From the NCBI RefSeq assembly GCF_002994745.2, contig NC_037092.1, positions 71,337,823-71,401,822 on the forward strand: a DNA stretch of 64,000 nucleotides, read 5' to 3'. This stretch comes from Rosa chinensis (lineage: Eukaryota > Streptophyta > Magnoliopsida > Rosales > Rosaceae). Position numbers and translations under genes: made by a program. Each line of letters begins with the position of its first letter. Position 1 is the stretch's first letter. This document shows, in pieces, positions 20,627 to 31,858 of this stretch. Below the pieces are notes generated by a model. It made no database searches. It saw only the letters and a list, made by a program, of their open reading frames with translations, and was not told where the DNA came from.

Positions 20627-21533
20627 ATGAAGAATTTGGGTGAGGCGAAGAAAATCTTAGGTATAAAGATTATCCGTGATAAAGTGGCTGGTACTCTGAA
20701 GCTTTCACAAGCGGAGTATGTTGAGAAGGTGCTTAAGCTATTCCATATGGATGAATCGAAGGCTGTAGGAACACCGTTGGTGGCTCACTTTAAATTGTCC
20801 AAGGAACAATCACCCAAGAGCGAAAAAGAGAGAGAATATATGAAGAATGTACCTTATGCATCGGCAATTGAATGCTTAATGTATGCTATGGTGTGTAGGT
20901 ACATTAAGCATGCAGGAAAGCAACATTGGGAGGTTGTGAAGGGCAGTTGGAGTTGTGAGTTGGTACACTAGTAATCTAGGAAAGCAACATTGGGAGGCTG
21001 TGAAGTGGATCATGAGGTATCTTCGGGGTACTAGTGATATGTCTCTTTGTTTCAAGAGAGGTAGTGCTGAGCTACATGGATACGTTGATGTAGACTTGGC
21101 AGGAGATCATGATACTTGTCGGAGTACTACTGGTTATGTCTATATTGTGGGTGGTGCTGCTGTATCTTGGGTCTCAAATTTGCAAGGGCAAGTGGCCCTG
21201 TCAACAACGGAGTCCGAGTATGTAGCAGTCTCAGAGGCTAGTAAGGAGATGGTGTGGCTAAAGGGTCTGTTGGAGGAATTGGGTAAAAAGCAAGAGAATT
21301 GTGCATTGCACAGTGATAGTCAAAGTGCAATTCACTTGGCAAAGAACCCTGCTTTTCATTCATGGACTAAACACATTCCTATGAAGTATCACTACATACG
21401 AGAACTCATGGAGAATGAAGTGTTGCAATTGATGAAGATTCAAGGAAGTGAGAATCCTGCTGATATGTTGACTAAGTCTGTGTCAATAAGTAAACTGAAG
21501 CTGTGTGTGGCTTCAGTTGGTCTCCAAGTTTGA
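20627..21533 (+). pseudogene. Copia RT C-terminus and RNase H (broken by small duplication)
   Basis: It begins MKNLGEAKKILGIKI, then shows the SAIECLMYAMVC block. A stop at 20969-20971 follows an internal duplication: GGAAAGCAACATTGGGAGG occurs at about 20916 and again at about 20979. RNase H follows (YVDVDLAGDHDTCRSTTGYV, STTESEYVAVSEA, HSDSQSAIHLAKNPAFHS) and ends with the ADMLTKSVS motif. The LTR begins ten bases after the stop. Confidence 0.88.
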
Positions 21534-21542
21534 AGAAGGAGA

Positions 21543-22084
21543 TGTTGGTTGTGATAATGGGTTTTGTGTTGGCTATGATTGAAGAGTATTGAAGAATGTT
21601 AGCTACTGTTGTAATCGGCTCCAAGTGGAAGATTGTTGGGTGTGTGGATTCGATTCCTTATAGGATAAGGATTTGTTAATCCTTGATCAAAGAGGAGTTT
21701 TGATTGTTTCCTACCTACTTACATAATCCTACTTGGTAATGGTTTCTATGTCTATTGGGAATAGGTTTCCAATGTCTTATAGGGTCTACTTAGATATCTA
21801 TAAATAGGGGCATAGGGTGTAGTAGTAGATCAAGTCTTTGAAGCATTAAGCAGAGAGAGCATGTGAGGTCTTGAGAGTTGGTGAGAACTTCTTGTGAGAG
21901 ATTCTTGTATTCTTGTTCTGGTATTCTTCTTCTTCTATAGTGAAATCCAAGCATCCCGGGGACGTAGGCAAAGTTCTTTGCTGAACCTCATTAACAAGTT
22001 CGTGTTTGTTTTCTCGATTGTTTATCTATATTGTTTTGCACTCGTCTGCTTTTGCAAGAGGAATTTTAGGTCAAATTCCTAACA
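21543..22084 (+). mobile_element. 3' LTR of the copia element
   Basis: A 542-bp LTR from TGTTGGTT to CCTAACA, preceded by the polypurine tract GAAGAAGGAGA. A TATA box CTATAAATAGGGG lies at about 21798. No second copy of this LTR is in the window. Confidence 0.85.
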
Positions 22085-22830
22085 CAAAGGTGCACCCCGC
22101 GACGCTAAAGAGCATCATCAATTAAAACTTTACGGTGAAGAATTTACCAAGTACAAATGCTCTTATGAGGCTGGATAGACGGATGCCATATGATGGTGCC
22201 CTACTCCACAGAGGGAGGAAGAGGGAGAAGGGAATTATATGCCTCCTTTGAAGTTAACATACCCGATGAAGATTTAGCCCAAACCACCTGGTCACTTAAC
22301 GGCTTATCTGGCAGCGTATGGGAAGTAAGCGAAGCTGTAATTTCTGGAAAAACCTGAACAAAGATATCAGGCAGATCCCACTTACCGAGGACTATAAAAT
22401 CACTAATCTTATTATCCAAATGCTTTAAAGATGAGGGGTCGATATTAAAGGCTGTCCCTAGAATGTCACCCATCCTATTGTCTTTCTAGAGCCTAATTGA
22501 TTTACCATCCCCAATAAGCCAACGAAGATTAGAAAGAAGCATTTGACAAACCTGCTTCAACCCAAGCCAAACAGACGACTTTTTATAGTAGCTACAAGAC
22601 TTCAGCCCATCCACTAGAAACCGTTCATGTAGAAAGATGGCAGATGGAGAGGATTTAGATACCACATCCCACCCTCTCTTGAGAAGAAGAGCTTGATTCA
22701 AAACAAACAAGTTTTTCAAGTTTAAGCCGCCTTTGCTTTTAGGCCTACAAACTTGATCCCAAGCCACCAATGCAACTCCATTCTTTAGAGGGTCAGCTGT
22801 CCAAAAGAAATTTCGAATCCACTGTTGCAC
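22085..22830 (-). pseudogene. LINE ORF2 C-terminal region with zf-RVT
   Basis: This contains WIRNFFWTADPLKNGVALVAWD and GGLNLKNLFVLNQALLLKRGW, then a connector, then the start of the zinc-ribbon (IWHPSIQPHKS near 22180 and DDAL-RRG near 22100). It is interrupted by a stop near 22484 and others near 22195 and 22150. It ends at the copia LTR boundary. Confidence 0.82.
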
Positions 22831-22842
22831 TTGCTTTAGGAG

Positions 22843-24561
22843 TTAACGAGGCCAAGAATAAACACGGAAGTTATGTATTAGAAGACCCTGTATTACTGAA
22901 TCAATGAGTTGTATTCTAGCAGCTTGAGATAGCATCTTTCCCTTCCAGGCACTTAATTTACACCGAACCCTGTCTGTAATTGGCCTAAGAAAATAACTCT
23001 TTAGACAGCCTTGAAAGATGGGAACCCCAAGATACATGAAAGGTAACGACCCTAATTGGACACGCAAAATGTTTTGAATAGTGGAAGATCTTGAGATTGC
23101 ATACCGTCCAATAAAAAGGAGAGATTTTTCCTTATTAACATACTGCCCTGAATTGGCTGCATACTCCTCCATAAAATCTGAAAGAGCATGGAGGCCATGA
23201 GAGCTAGCCTGCATGAAAACCATTACGTCGTCTGCAAACAAAACATGAGATGGGGTTGAGCAAGATCCTGGAGCTGCCATGCAATCTAGATTATTTTGAG
23301 TTACGAGCTGCGAGATACCCCTTCTAAGAACCTCCTCTGCAAGACATAAAAGAATAGGCGATAATGGGTCTCACTGACGCACACCCTGTGAGCAGGTAAA
23401 GAAGCCACAAGATTGACCATTGACTGAAATAGAAAGATGAGTTGAAGCAAGGATATTCTGGATCCAGTTCACAAACCCTGGGTCGAAGCCAAAAGCTCGG
23501 AGAACCCGTAGAAGGAAGCTCCAATCAATAGTATCAAAGGCCTTGGCAATATCAAATTTAATTGTAATATTTTCGGACCTGCACTTATGATCAAGAAGAT
23601 TCAAACACTCTTAAGTAAGGGTAATCGGGTTGACAATCGATCTACCTCGTATGAAAGCACTCTGGTTGGGGGAGACAATCCTCGAGGCAACCAGACCCAA
23701 GCGATTCGCCAATATCTTGGTGATAACCATAAAAAAAAAGTTAGCCAAGGCTATTGGCCTGTAATCAGATATACTCTCCGCTTCCAACTTCTTTGGAATT
23801 AGAATGGTCCGATTAGAATTAAAGTGAGGAGGAATAAAGGCCAACTCAAAGAAGTTACACACAACAGCAATCACATCCCTAGAGACCATAGACCAGCAAG
23901 CCTTAAAATTCTCCCCCAAAACCATCCGGGCCAGGTGAGCTACTACTATCCATGGGATGAACTGCCTGTGCTACCTCCTCGTCATAGGTAATACGAACTA
24001 GAGAGAAATTCTCATCTTCTGTAACCAAGTGAGGGATGGTTCTCTCCACCAACCCAGAATCAATAATGTTGTGATCCCTAGAAAATAGTTTGTGTAATGT
24101 TGCACAATGTAGTTCGCAATAGACTCTTGATCCTGCAAAGTAGTTTGTCCTGTAAACAAGGAGGTGATGGACTTGTTTAGACTCCGGACTTTAACCATGT
24201 TATGAAGAAAGGAAGTGTTGCGATCCCCATCCTTTAGCCACCTAATCCTTGACTTTTCTCTAAGTAGGGTATACTGAATGGACAACTCGGACTAGAATGT
24301 GGCAAGAGCTTCATCTACCCTTAAAAACCGATCCTCAGAAGGCCCCATCAAATTAATTTCTGCCTGAACAATATCGAGGGCCTGTCTTTCCATGTTCACT
24401 CTTGCTTGAATGTTACCAAAGTGTGTCTTATTCCAACTCTTGAGCATAATCTTCAAAGCACGCAACTTAGAGCTTAGTATGAACAGTGGGCAACCATGAA
24501 ATTGCAGAGCATTCCAAAACCCATCAACTAGTTGAATAAAGATAGGATGATTGAGCCACAT
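22843..24561 (-). pseudogene. LINE reverse transcriptase domain, broken
   Basis: A pre-RT linker (24561-24000, with RIRWLKDGDRNTSFLHNMV) leads into RT. Landmarks are ILIPKKLEAESISDYRPIAL (about 23800), NQSAFIRGRSI (23650), FDIAKAFDTIDWSFL (about 23555), the GVRQ-turn at 23371 and the catalytic FADDV at 23225-23239. Several stops and at least three frame changes are present. The missing PGPDGF-type block around 23930 is partly visible out of frame. Confidence 0.9.
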
Positions 24562-24564
24562 TCT

Positions 24565-25286
24565 CTAGAACTTAAAATGAGGACAAAAATTAAGAGCAAA
24601 TCTTGAGGAGGACAACAAAATTGGACAATGGTCCGAAGTTGATTTAGTTAGAGTGCAGCATTCCAACTCTTGCCAAAAGTCAAACCAATTTAGGTTTCCC
24701 AAAGCTCTATCCAAACGAACCTCAGTTTGTCGATTAGTCCATGTAAAAGATAGACCCTTAGTAGGAATGTCAAGCAACCCGCACACCGTACACATTTGTT
24801 GGAAGTCCGTGCATGACGTTAAGCTAGGAGGCATACCACCCCGTTTTCATGTGCCCCAAAGACACAATTAAAGTCTCCCATTACTACCCATGGACCTTGA
24901 ACAAAAGAATTTCTAATAAATGTCAAATCTTGCCAAAGAGACATTCTTCCAATTATAGTAGTCTTTGCATACACCAACGTGACAACATTAGTAACCCCAT
25001 CAAATGAGTAAGAAAAGGCGACTTGCTGGTCGGTGGATGAAAGCAACTTAGGATGAATAGCTTCTTGACAAAGTACCCAGAGATTGGGAATTTAAGAACC
25101 TCGATCATTGGTGGCAAATGGAGTGAGACCCAACGATCTCCATAATGACCTATTAATGACATCTATCGAGACAAAGGGTTCAGATAAACCAACAAGTAAC
25201 GGAAGATGCAAACGTACCAAATCCGAGAAAGCCTGTTGCGTATCATCATTTGCAATTCCTCGAGCATTCCAATACAGTAGCTTCAT
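24565..25286 (-). pseudogene. LINE endonuclease domain (EEP fold), broken
   Basis: It begins MKLLYWNARGIAND at 25286, the standard start of plant L1 ORF2 endonucleases. Further pieces are VVMGDFNCVFGAHE (about 24865), GLSFTWTN (about 24750) and STSDHCPILL near 24610, covering the catalytic Asn, Asp and Ser-Asp-His motifs. A stop near 25093, a frame change around 25046 and another near 24830 break it. The enzyme would nick target DNA to prime reverse transcription. Confidence 0.88.
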
Positions 25287-25639
25287 TAAAAAAGTTTATG
25301 TTTTGCTCTCTTCTGCAAGGGAGCCTGGCTTGAAATCGGCTTACGAGCCTGGACTTTATTGCTAGTTTTTGCAGACAACTTGAGATGTTTTTTTGTCTTC
25401 TTGGTGACAACAGGTGTAAATTCCCCTTCTTCTCTAGTTCTGGAGGCCTCTTCATAGACCACTGTGTGTACCAATGGCATCTCCGGCTCCTTGCTACCAC
25501 TTGCAGTTATGTCAGCCACAACTTGCTCAAGTTCAACCATTCCCAGAGCAGCATGCTTCTCAAAGCCTGGGGGAATACTTTCAAAGGACGACCCTTCCTC
25601 GGATACTAGTTGTACATCTTGGTCCGGGGTTTCCACGAA

Positions 25640-26340
25640 TGGCTCCAAAGTTCAGTTTACTCCCTCACACAAGTTTCAATGTTTTTCTGATCCATCCAGT
25701 TAGAGAAGCTTGGTTGGAACGACCCTGTTTTTTGGGCGCCGGTGAGAGGCGTCTAAACCTTGCCTTCTAGGCTTCGAACGAACCCTAGACCTTCCACGTT
25801 GAACCCTACCCTCTGCATCCTCAACGTTAGGGATTAAAGGGATCACCCTACAGTTTGATCCCAAATGTCCCATAAGGCCACACTTGGAACACATGGAAGG
25901 CAAGGCTTCGTACTCTACTTCAACGAGAACATGCTCTCCGTTAGCCCGAGACACCCGTATCTGTTGCAGTAAAGGCTGGGAAAGATCAACATCAACCAAA
26001 ATCCTAGCGTAAAGGCCCACGCTACGATCTGCAGTGCGCGGATCAATCTTCAGAGGAACACTCAGTCCTTTAGCAATCTCAAAGAGCGTTTGTTGCTCCC
26101 AGAATGCAAACCCTAGGTCCCATAGTCGGACCTAGAAACACATGTGCTTGTTTGACCTACACTTTAATTTAGCATAACTTGTTGTTTCTTTGCATTAAAG
26201 GCCCCAAAGCAGCATTAACCAGATTGTCTTCTTTCTTGAGAGGAAGACTCATTACTGGAAAAGAGGACAATGGCCACACCACATTGGGGATGATTATGCT
26301 TTGGTGACTTAGAAGTACTAACTTTGCCAAGATTAGCCAT
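25640..26340 (-). pseudogene. LINE ORF1-like (zf-CCHC_4) region
   Basis: The reverse-strand reading contains EVEYEALPSMCSKCGLMGH with a CX2CX4HX4C knuckle (about 25855-25900), followed by an Arg-rich stretch (RGRSRVRSKPRRQG). This combination is typical of plant L1 ORF1/DUF4283-zf-CCHC_4 proteins, which bind LINE RNA. Upstream pieces (VAIVLFSSNESS near 26260, WAFTLGFWLMLIF near 26000) are out of frame, so the ORF is dead. A Ser/Thr/Glu-rich linker continues to about 25290. Confidence 0.8.
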
Positions 26341-27620
26341 CCAATTGCAAAACTTAAATCATTTTAGTGAAAATCGATCTCTTCATTTCATTCAGGTTCG
26401 ATTATCCATGGTTTTCTTTGATTTTTCTTGTTCTATTTTTTCAATATTTTTTAGGCGTTGATTTGGTTTAATTTGATCTCAGAAGCTTCTATAGTCATGT
26501 ACTTTTCTCTTAGGTGTTTTCTCAAAAGCTGTGATGATAGCTTTTTAGATCCTCTGTTAGATATTTGGAAGTTGTATTAGCGTGCTAGAACTCCTAGCAT
26601 GAAGTTGATATGTAATGGAACAAAAATGAGCTCTAATTCAATTTATGTTTTTTGTTTTGAAATTAAATTGATCGTATTAGAAATCAATAGCCAAACGCTA
26701 GAGTCTACATACACTTAAACAAGAATTTCGGACAGAAAATCGGAAAAAATCTACCTAAGCAAATGCAACCCATTCATGTCTAAGGGACGCTCACATTTAA
26801 GCAAGCCTAAACAAGTAAGGACAACCTTGTCTCCTAAGGGAAAAAAAACCATTCTGCCAGACAAGCAATTGTGGTACAAGTAAAAAACTAGAAACGTCTT
26901 AGAAGCTTATAGAAGCCCATCTTTTTTGGCCAAATAGTTCATTCATTTAACATGTAGATGTGTATAAGGAAGCAAGAGTCCTAGGCCCAGAAGCCCAATA
27001 GACAAAAGCTTAATTAACCTACATCTTACAGAAAATAAAAAACTGAGGCCCAAAAGCTTAAAGAACTAGCTCCAATAGACCAGCCGCCATGGCTGCTGAC
27101 CACCAAGCTGCAGAGAGAGTAATGTCGACTAAAGCTTCACTTCCAGATGCTAGAGGTCTATCAACCATCATTCTCCATACCTGAATAGTCTGCACAAGGA
27201 CACAAGTACCAAAAAAACATAAAAAAAGTCCGTGGTGGTGGTGGAGACCACCAAGCAGCACAACGTCATTGGTCCGGCGACATCCACAAAATTTTGTGGA
27301 GTACCGGTTCGGCAAGTATTCCCAGGTATGGAGTTAGGTGTATAGACTCAGGTTGAGCACAAATGTGATGGTAGAATTGTGGAAAAAGAAAAAAAAAGGG
27401 GTAGATGATGAAGAGGGGAGCTGTATGAGGATGAGAGAAGTGAAAATAAATTTGGGCATCTGGAGAGGAATTGGGCTGGAGGAAATAGAACAATAAAGAA
27501 AATGAGACATAAAGCCTTAGATATGAGACAAAGCTCAGAAAAAACACACCACAGAGAGTAGAGGGGCTGTCGACTCTCAAAACTGTAGAGAGGTGGGAAC
27601 CGACGGGGGTCTCATAGAAG
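26341..27620. other. Intergenic / possible LINE 5' leader, no supported gene
   Basis: The sequence directly 5' of the LINE ORF1 (26341-26480) may be its 5' UTR. The reverse strand of 26980-27320 has short GC-richer open frames of no recognisable family. No splice or domain evidence supports a gene. Confidence 0.45.
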
Positions 27621-27622
27621 TA

Positions 27623-27800
27623 GGGATGGCAATGGGGCGGGTTGGGGATGAGGATCGCAATATCATCCCCATCTCCGGGGTCATTCTTTACCCCCATCCC
27701 CGCCCTAATCCCCAATAAAAATATATTGGAGATTCCCCGTCCCAATCCCCACTGGGGACTAAGCCTCCAAACCCGCCCCAAATCTCCAATAAGAATTTAA
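27623..27800 (+). mobile_element. hAT-like transposon end (single end visible)
   Basis: TAGGGATGGCAATGGGGCGGG at the left is a common terminal motif of plant hAT elements. It is followed by the CCCC/GGGG-rich stretch (CCCCATCCCCGCC) that often accompanies these ends. I cannot find the opposite terminus or an 8-bp target duplication, so this may be a truncated fragment. Confidence 0.4.
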
Positions 27801-28374
27801 TAAATAAAATAATTTTTTCTCATATTGCCTTTTTTAAAATCAAAATCTACAACAAATAAATTTAAAATATGATTAAATTCATAAATCATAATTCAGTGAG
27901 TGCAAAAGTTAAAACACCATTAAAAAAAATAAATGGTTACACTTTTACTTTAATTGTCGGCTAGTCGGCCTGTTGTGCTCGTGTTGCGTCTCTCATGATA
28001 TTGCACCAACGACTATTTGTGATGATGAGTTTAATCTGCATCTTATCACACATATTTACTAGTCAAGAAGTGGAGATGGCTAGTGCATATTCGTTTTCAT
28101 GCATGGGTTCAGTCATAACTCAGTTGGCATGCTGGCGTTTGGATTTACGCATTTTATGGCCCGTTGTTATAAATGGTAGCTATCTTTCTCAACTCGTGGT
28201 GTAGTGAGTTTTTTGTACTATTAGTCTTAGGAGGAATGATTAGGTCCGTTAATCTGACTTTGACTGCGATACTTTCTTGTGAACACAAAAAGTTTGATAC
28301 TAATCGCATTTCGCTGTTCAAATGTTTTCCGAGGGAGGTCGGTACTTATCGACAGCACCCGCTTCTGACCTCCT
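27801..28374. other. Upstream region of GRAS gene 2, no gene seen
   Basis: AT-rich to 27950, then more balanced sequence up to the duplication edge at about 28375. It is unrelated to the sequence upstream of GRAS gene 1, so the two genes have different distal promoters. No ORF is convincing. Confidence 0.5.
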
Positions 28375-28549
28375 AGCCTCCTAGTCTTCGCCTGAGCTCC
28401 ACCTCCGGTGTTTTTAACCCAGACGTGTAAATGGGAATAGGGTTTAGCTCATCTCTATCTGGTAAGCAGACTCTTCAACTCGCATCAATTTGCTCTTAAT
28501 TTCACCCAAGTAGAGTTGGGTTTCCTTCAATTTTGTGAATTTCATAACC
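28375..28549 (+). promoter_or_regulatory. Conserved 5' UTR / proximal promoter of GRAS gene 2
   Basis: Matches the leader of gene 1 with small changes, including a 7-base insertion (GGTGTTT region near 28408) and a modified GTAAG site (CTGGTAAGCAG near 28460). The ACCATGG start context is identical. Confidence 0.5.
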
Positions 28550-30535
28550 ATGGATCCTCGTTTCTCTGAATTTCGCAATTTCGATGATCAAACCCTTTTG
28601 CCTGATATGTTGAGTGAGTACCCAAGTAGTGATCCCTCTCAAGATCATAGCTTTTTGGACCCAAATCCCAGTAACTCTTCATCAAGCTTTAGCCCTGAGG
28701 GAGATGATGGTGAGTTTTCTGACAGTGTGCTCAACTACATAAACAAGGTGCTTATGGAGGAGGACATGGAATCAAAACCCTGTATGTTCCATGACCCTTT
28801 GGCTCTTCAAGCCACTGAGGAGTCTCTTCATGAGATTATTGGAGGCAAGTACCCAACTTCCCAAGACCAAAACCCTCTTTGTGCTGATCAAAATGTGCAT
28901 GGAAATGGGAATGGGAATGGGATGGTGGGTTGTGAGCTTATGGTTCCTGATGTAATTTGTAAGAATGAATTGTTAGTGCAATTTAACCGAGGGGCAGAGG
29001 AGGGTAGTAAGTTTCTTCCTAGACATCAATTGATTAGTGCGGAGGGTAACAAGCCTTATGCTGTGGCGGATAGAAAGGCCGGAGATGTGGTAGTTACGAC
29101 CCAGAAGAATGGGAGTGAGCATTTTCGTGTTGGTTCTAGAGGAAAGAAAAATCATCAAAGGGAAGATATAGATTTGGCGGATGGGAGGAGTAACAAGCAA
29201 TCGGCGGTTTATATGGATGGTGAGGAGGGTGAGCTGTCTGATATTTTTGATAAGGTGTTGCTCTGCAAGCCTATCATGAGTAAAGACGATCAATTCAGTC
29301 AGAATGGAGCAAACAATGGCTTGCAGCAGGATGGGCTATCTGTTGGAATTGGTAATGGGAAGGTTTGCGGCAAGAATCAAGGCAACAAGAAGGAAGTGAT
29401 AGATTTGAGGGCTCTTCTTATTTCATGTGCAGAAGCTGTATCTGTTGATGACCGCGAGACTGCTAGTGAGCTACTAAAGCAGATTATGCAGCACTCTTCC
29501 CCACTTGGTGATTGTACTCAGAGGTTGGCTCATTGCTTTGCAAATGCTCTTGAAGCGCGGTTGGCTGGCACAGGAACTCAAATATATACTGCTTTAACTA
29601 CTAAACGAATGTCAGCTGCTGATTCGCTGAAGTTTTACCAAGCTTATATTGCAGTCTGCCCGTTCATGAAGTTGTTGATGATCTTTGCAAACGATATGAT
29701 TTTAAAAGCTGCTGAGAAAGCAGAAACACTTCATATAATAGATTTTGGTATCCTTTATGGTTTCCAATGGCCTGCTCTCATTCATTGCCTCTCAAGAAGA
29801 CCTGGTGGACCTCCGAAATTACGCATTACAGGGGTAGAGCTTCCCTCTAGTGGTTTTCGACCAGAAGAAGGAGTCCAAGAGACAGGGCATCGCTTGGCAA
29901 AGTATTGTAGGCGATTTAATGTTCATTTTGAGTACTACGGCATAGCCAAAAAATGGGAAACTCTCCAATTTGATGACCTTAGAGTTCAAAGAAATGAGGT
30001 GCTTGCTGTTAATTGTCTGTGCCGATTTAAGTACCTCCTTGATGAGACAGTTGTGGCAAACAGTCCAAGAGATACTGTTCTAAATTTAATTAGGAAGTTG
30101 AATCCTGATGTCTTTGTCCAATGTGTTGTTAATAGATCCCATCATGCACCCTTCTTTGTTCCACGCTTCCGAGTGGCACTGTTCCACTTCTCTGCATTGT
30201 TTGATATGTTGGATAACAATTTGCCTCCTGACGATCAGATGAGATTTGGGTTTGAGAAAGAGTTTATTGGACGTGAAGTTGTGAATACAGTAGCTTGTGA
30301 GGGCTCTCAAAGAATTGTTAGGCCAGAAACATTCAAGCAGTGGCAGATTCGAAACATGAGGGCTGGGTTCAGACAGCTACCATTGGACCGTGAAGTCATG
30401 AACAAAATAAAGGATAAAGTAAAAATGGGGTACCACCCTTATTTTGTTGTTGATGAAGATGGCCACTGGATGCTGCAGGGATGGAAGGGCAGAATTATGT
30501 TTGCTTCTGCCTGTTGGGCACCATCTAGGACTTGA
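28550..30535 (+). CDS. GRAS transcription factor, SCARECROW-LIKE 14/33 (LISCL) type, copy 2
   Basis: A 661-residue intronless paralogue of the gene at 8065, roughly nine residues in ten identical by eye, with the same MDPRF start. It keeps the acidic N-terminal half (with GNGNGNG expanded near residue 129 and a short deletion after it) and the GRAS domain from about residue 283. Several conserved positions differ from copy 1: HIIDFGILYGF instead of IRYGF, RFRVALFHF instead of RFREALFHF in the PFYRE region, and MFASACW instead of MYASACW in SAW. The reading frame is open, so it is probably expressed or only recently relaxed. Its 3' flank is cut about 1.1 kb downstream by a 30-kb transposon complex. 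Confidence 0.94.
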   Translation: MDPRFSEFRNFDDQTLLPDMLSEYPSSDPSQDHSFLDPNPSNSSSSFSPEGDDGEFSDSVLNYINKVLMEEDMESKPCMFHDPLALQATEESLHEIIGGKYPTSQDQNPLCADQNVHGNGNGNGMVGCELMVPDVICKNELLVQFNRGAEEGSKFLPRHQLISAEGNKPYAVADRKAGDVVVTTQKNGSEHFRVGSRGKKNHQREDIDLADGRSNKQSAVYMDGEEGELSDIFDKVLLCKPIMSKDDQFSQNGANNGLQQDGLSVGIGNGKVCGKNQGNKKEVIDLRALLISCAEAVSVDDRETASELLKQIMQHSSPLGDCTQRLAHCFANALEARLAGTGTQIYTALTTKRMSAADSLKFYQAYIAVCPFMKLLMIFANDMILKAAEKAETLHIIDFGILYGFQWPALIHCLSRRPGGPPKLRITGVELPSSGFRPEEGVQETGHRLAKYCRRFNVHFEYYGIAKKWETLQFDDLRVQRNEVLAVNCLCRFKYLLDETVVANSPRDTVLNLIRKLNPDVFVQCVVNRSHHAPFFVPRFRVALFHFSALFDMLDNNLPPDDQMRFGFEKEFIGREVVNTVACEGSQRIVRPETFKQWQIRNMRAGFRQLPLDREVMNKIKDKVKMGYHPYFVVDEDGHWMLQGWKGRIMFASACWAPSRT

Positions 30536-31640
30536 AATGCTCGACTGTTAGATTTGACTCGTACAATTTGTCAAATACAACTTCTTTTCAACCTTGAAGG
30601 TAAAAAGTTTAGTGTACAAGAACTTATACTTCAGTTGTGGAAACAATATAGGCGGGCTTTAGCAGTTGTTATCTCTATATCACGGCCTTTCAGTTTGGGG
30701 ACTTGGAAGATCAGCAACTGTTGTAGTTGTCTGTGCGTGTTTTTGCTTTTCCTTTTTTTCGCCGAATTGTTGTAGTTCCCCACTCCCCTCTTTTTTTTTT
30801 CTTTTTTTTGTGTGTAACTATTGTGTATTACTTAGCACCACCCCACTGTATGTTGCTGATTTGTCAAGTTCTAGTCTGGGGCTGGATCCTCCCCTGTATA
30901 TGTTGTAGGTCAGATGCTTTTTATGCAGCTTTTATATGTGGTGAAAGCTGGTCCAATAGGCTACCGCCTTACAATTCTGTCCCTTTTCTTTTCAAAGCGC
31001 TGCATAACTTCGGTATTGAAAGTTTGGCTTATGATTATGAACTATGAAGTACTAGTTTACTTTTCAATCTTACTTTAATTTGCGGAACTTTGATATGGCT
31101 GTTGTCTGTGGTCTCTGTTTTTCGCAATACTTCATCTAACTTCTGAAAGGTAAGAATAGGAAGACAAAAACTAAGAAGAAAAGGTACAGAAACAAGGACT
31201 TGTTTGGATATGACTTCTTAGAATCGGCAGTGTTTCTTTGAATCATCGGCTCCATTTCTTTCTGGTGCGTATCCAGTTTTATTGGTGAACCTAACTCTTG
31301 AACTTTCCAAGAGACAATGGCTGATATAGAAACAGAATAGTGCAGCAAATGATGTCGTATCTGAGATCGAGAAATGTATATACTGAGAATCTATAGCCTA
31401 ATATGACTGAATACTAAGCATAGGTGTGCTCATCACAGTAGTCTAACATACCATTTCCAAGATAGAACCGGTCATTGATTTGATAGAACAAAGTCACAAC
31501 AGATATTAGAGGTGACCTCGTTAACTCTGATGCAACTCGGTAAGAGCTGTGAATTTGCGATGCCATATATTTTCTCATGCTGTCCGATGCATCGTTACTG
31601 TATGTGTGCTATTTTTTATTTTTATTATTATTTGTTTAGA
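30536..31640. other. 3' flank of GRAS gene 2
   Basis: Non-coding, matches 10057-11150. Differences include a longer T/C-rich stretch near 30790-30810 and small indels. No additional gene. Confidence 0.6.
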
Positions 31641-31858
31641 GAGATTATTTACACACATCCTATTCTACTTAATAAAATTTTAAATCACTATTTTACCCTT
31701 TTTTCTAAATTATAAAAAGTAAAAACCCAGTCTCCCCCTTCATATGCTCAATGGCAAACAACAACCGCTGGAGTGATTACTTGTTTACTAATATCTGAGT
31801 TATGCTCATGTATTTAGTTTTCTGATATTATTTTGATCAAAATTTATCTGAAATGCAT

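Larger units (their letters stand above)
17870..22084 (+). mobile_element. Decayed copia (TNT1/Tork-like) retrotransposon, 5'-truncated
   Basis: Domain order gag, protease region, integrase, RT, RNase H, then a 3' LTR (21543-22084) identifies Ty1/copia. The 5' LTR, PBS and start of gag are missing; the left edge is the inverted repeat at 17824-17878. Frameshifts and stops break the polyprotein into at least six pieces. The right end sits inside a LINE: the LINE zinc-ribbon reading frame runs up to the LTR edge, so the copia inserted into that LINE. Five bases after the LTR are CAAAG; the partner duplication was lost with the 5' side. Confidence 0.9.
22085..26340 (-). mobile_element. LINE (L1-type non-LTR retrotransposon), decayed and 3'-interrupted
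   Basis: Read on the reverse strand from about 26340: an ORF1-like segment with a zinc knuckle, then an apurinic-type endonuclease, reverse transcriptase and part of a zf-RVT ribbon. All are broken by stops and frameshifts. The start codon of ORF1 may be near 26340 (MANLGKV). At 22085 the zinc-ribbon frame (RRGVHL) stops at the edge of the copia LTR, so the LINE 3' end and poly-A tail are not present. Confidence 0.9.
28375..31640 (+). repeat. Segmental duplication, copy 2, part A (GRAS gene 2 block)
   Basis: Aligns with 7899-11150 of copy 1 across leader, coding region and 3' flank. Similarity ends near 31640, where an inserted block begins, and resumes at 61740. Confidence 0.85.

Noticed and set aside
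27058..27781. Reverse-strand ORFs near 27.1-27.8 kb
   Set aside because: Low-complexity content and overlap with a hAT-like end; no recognisable protein.
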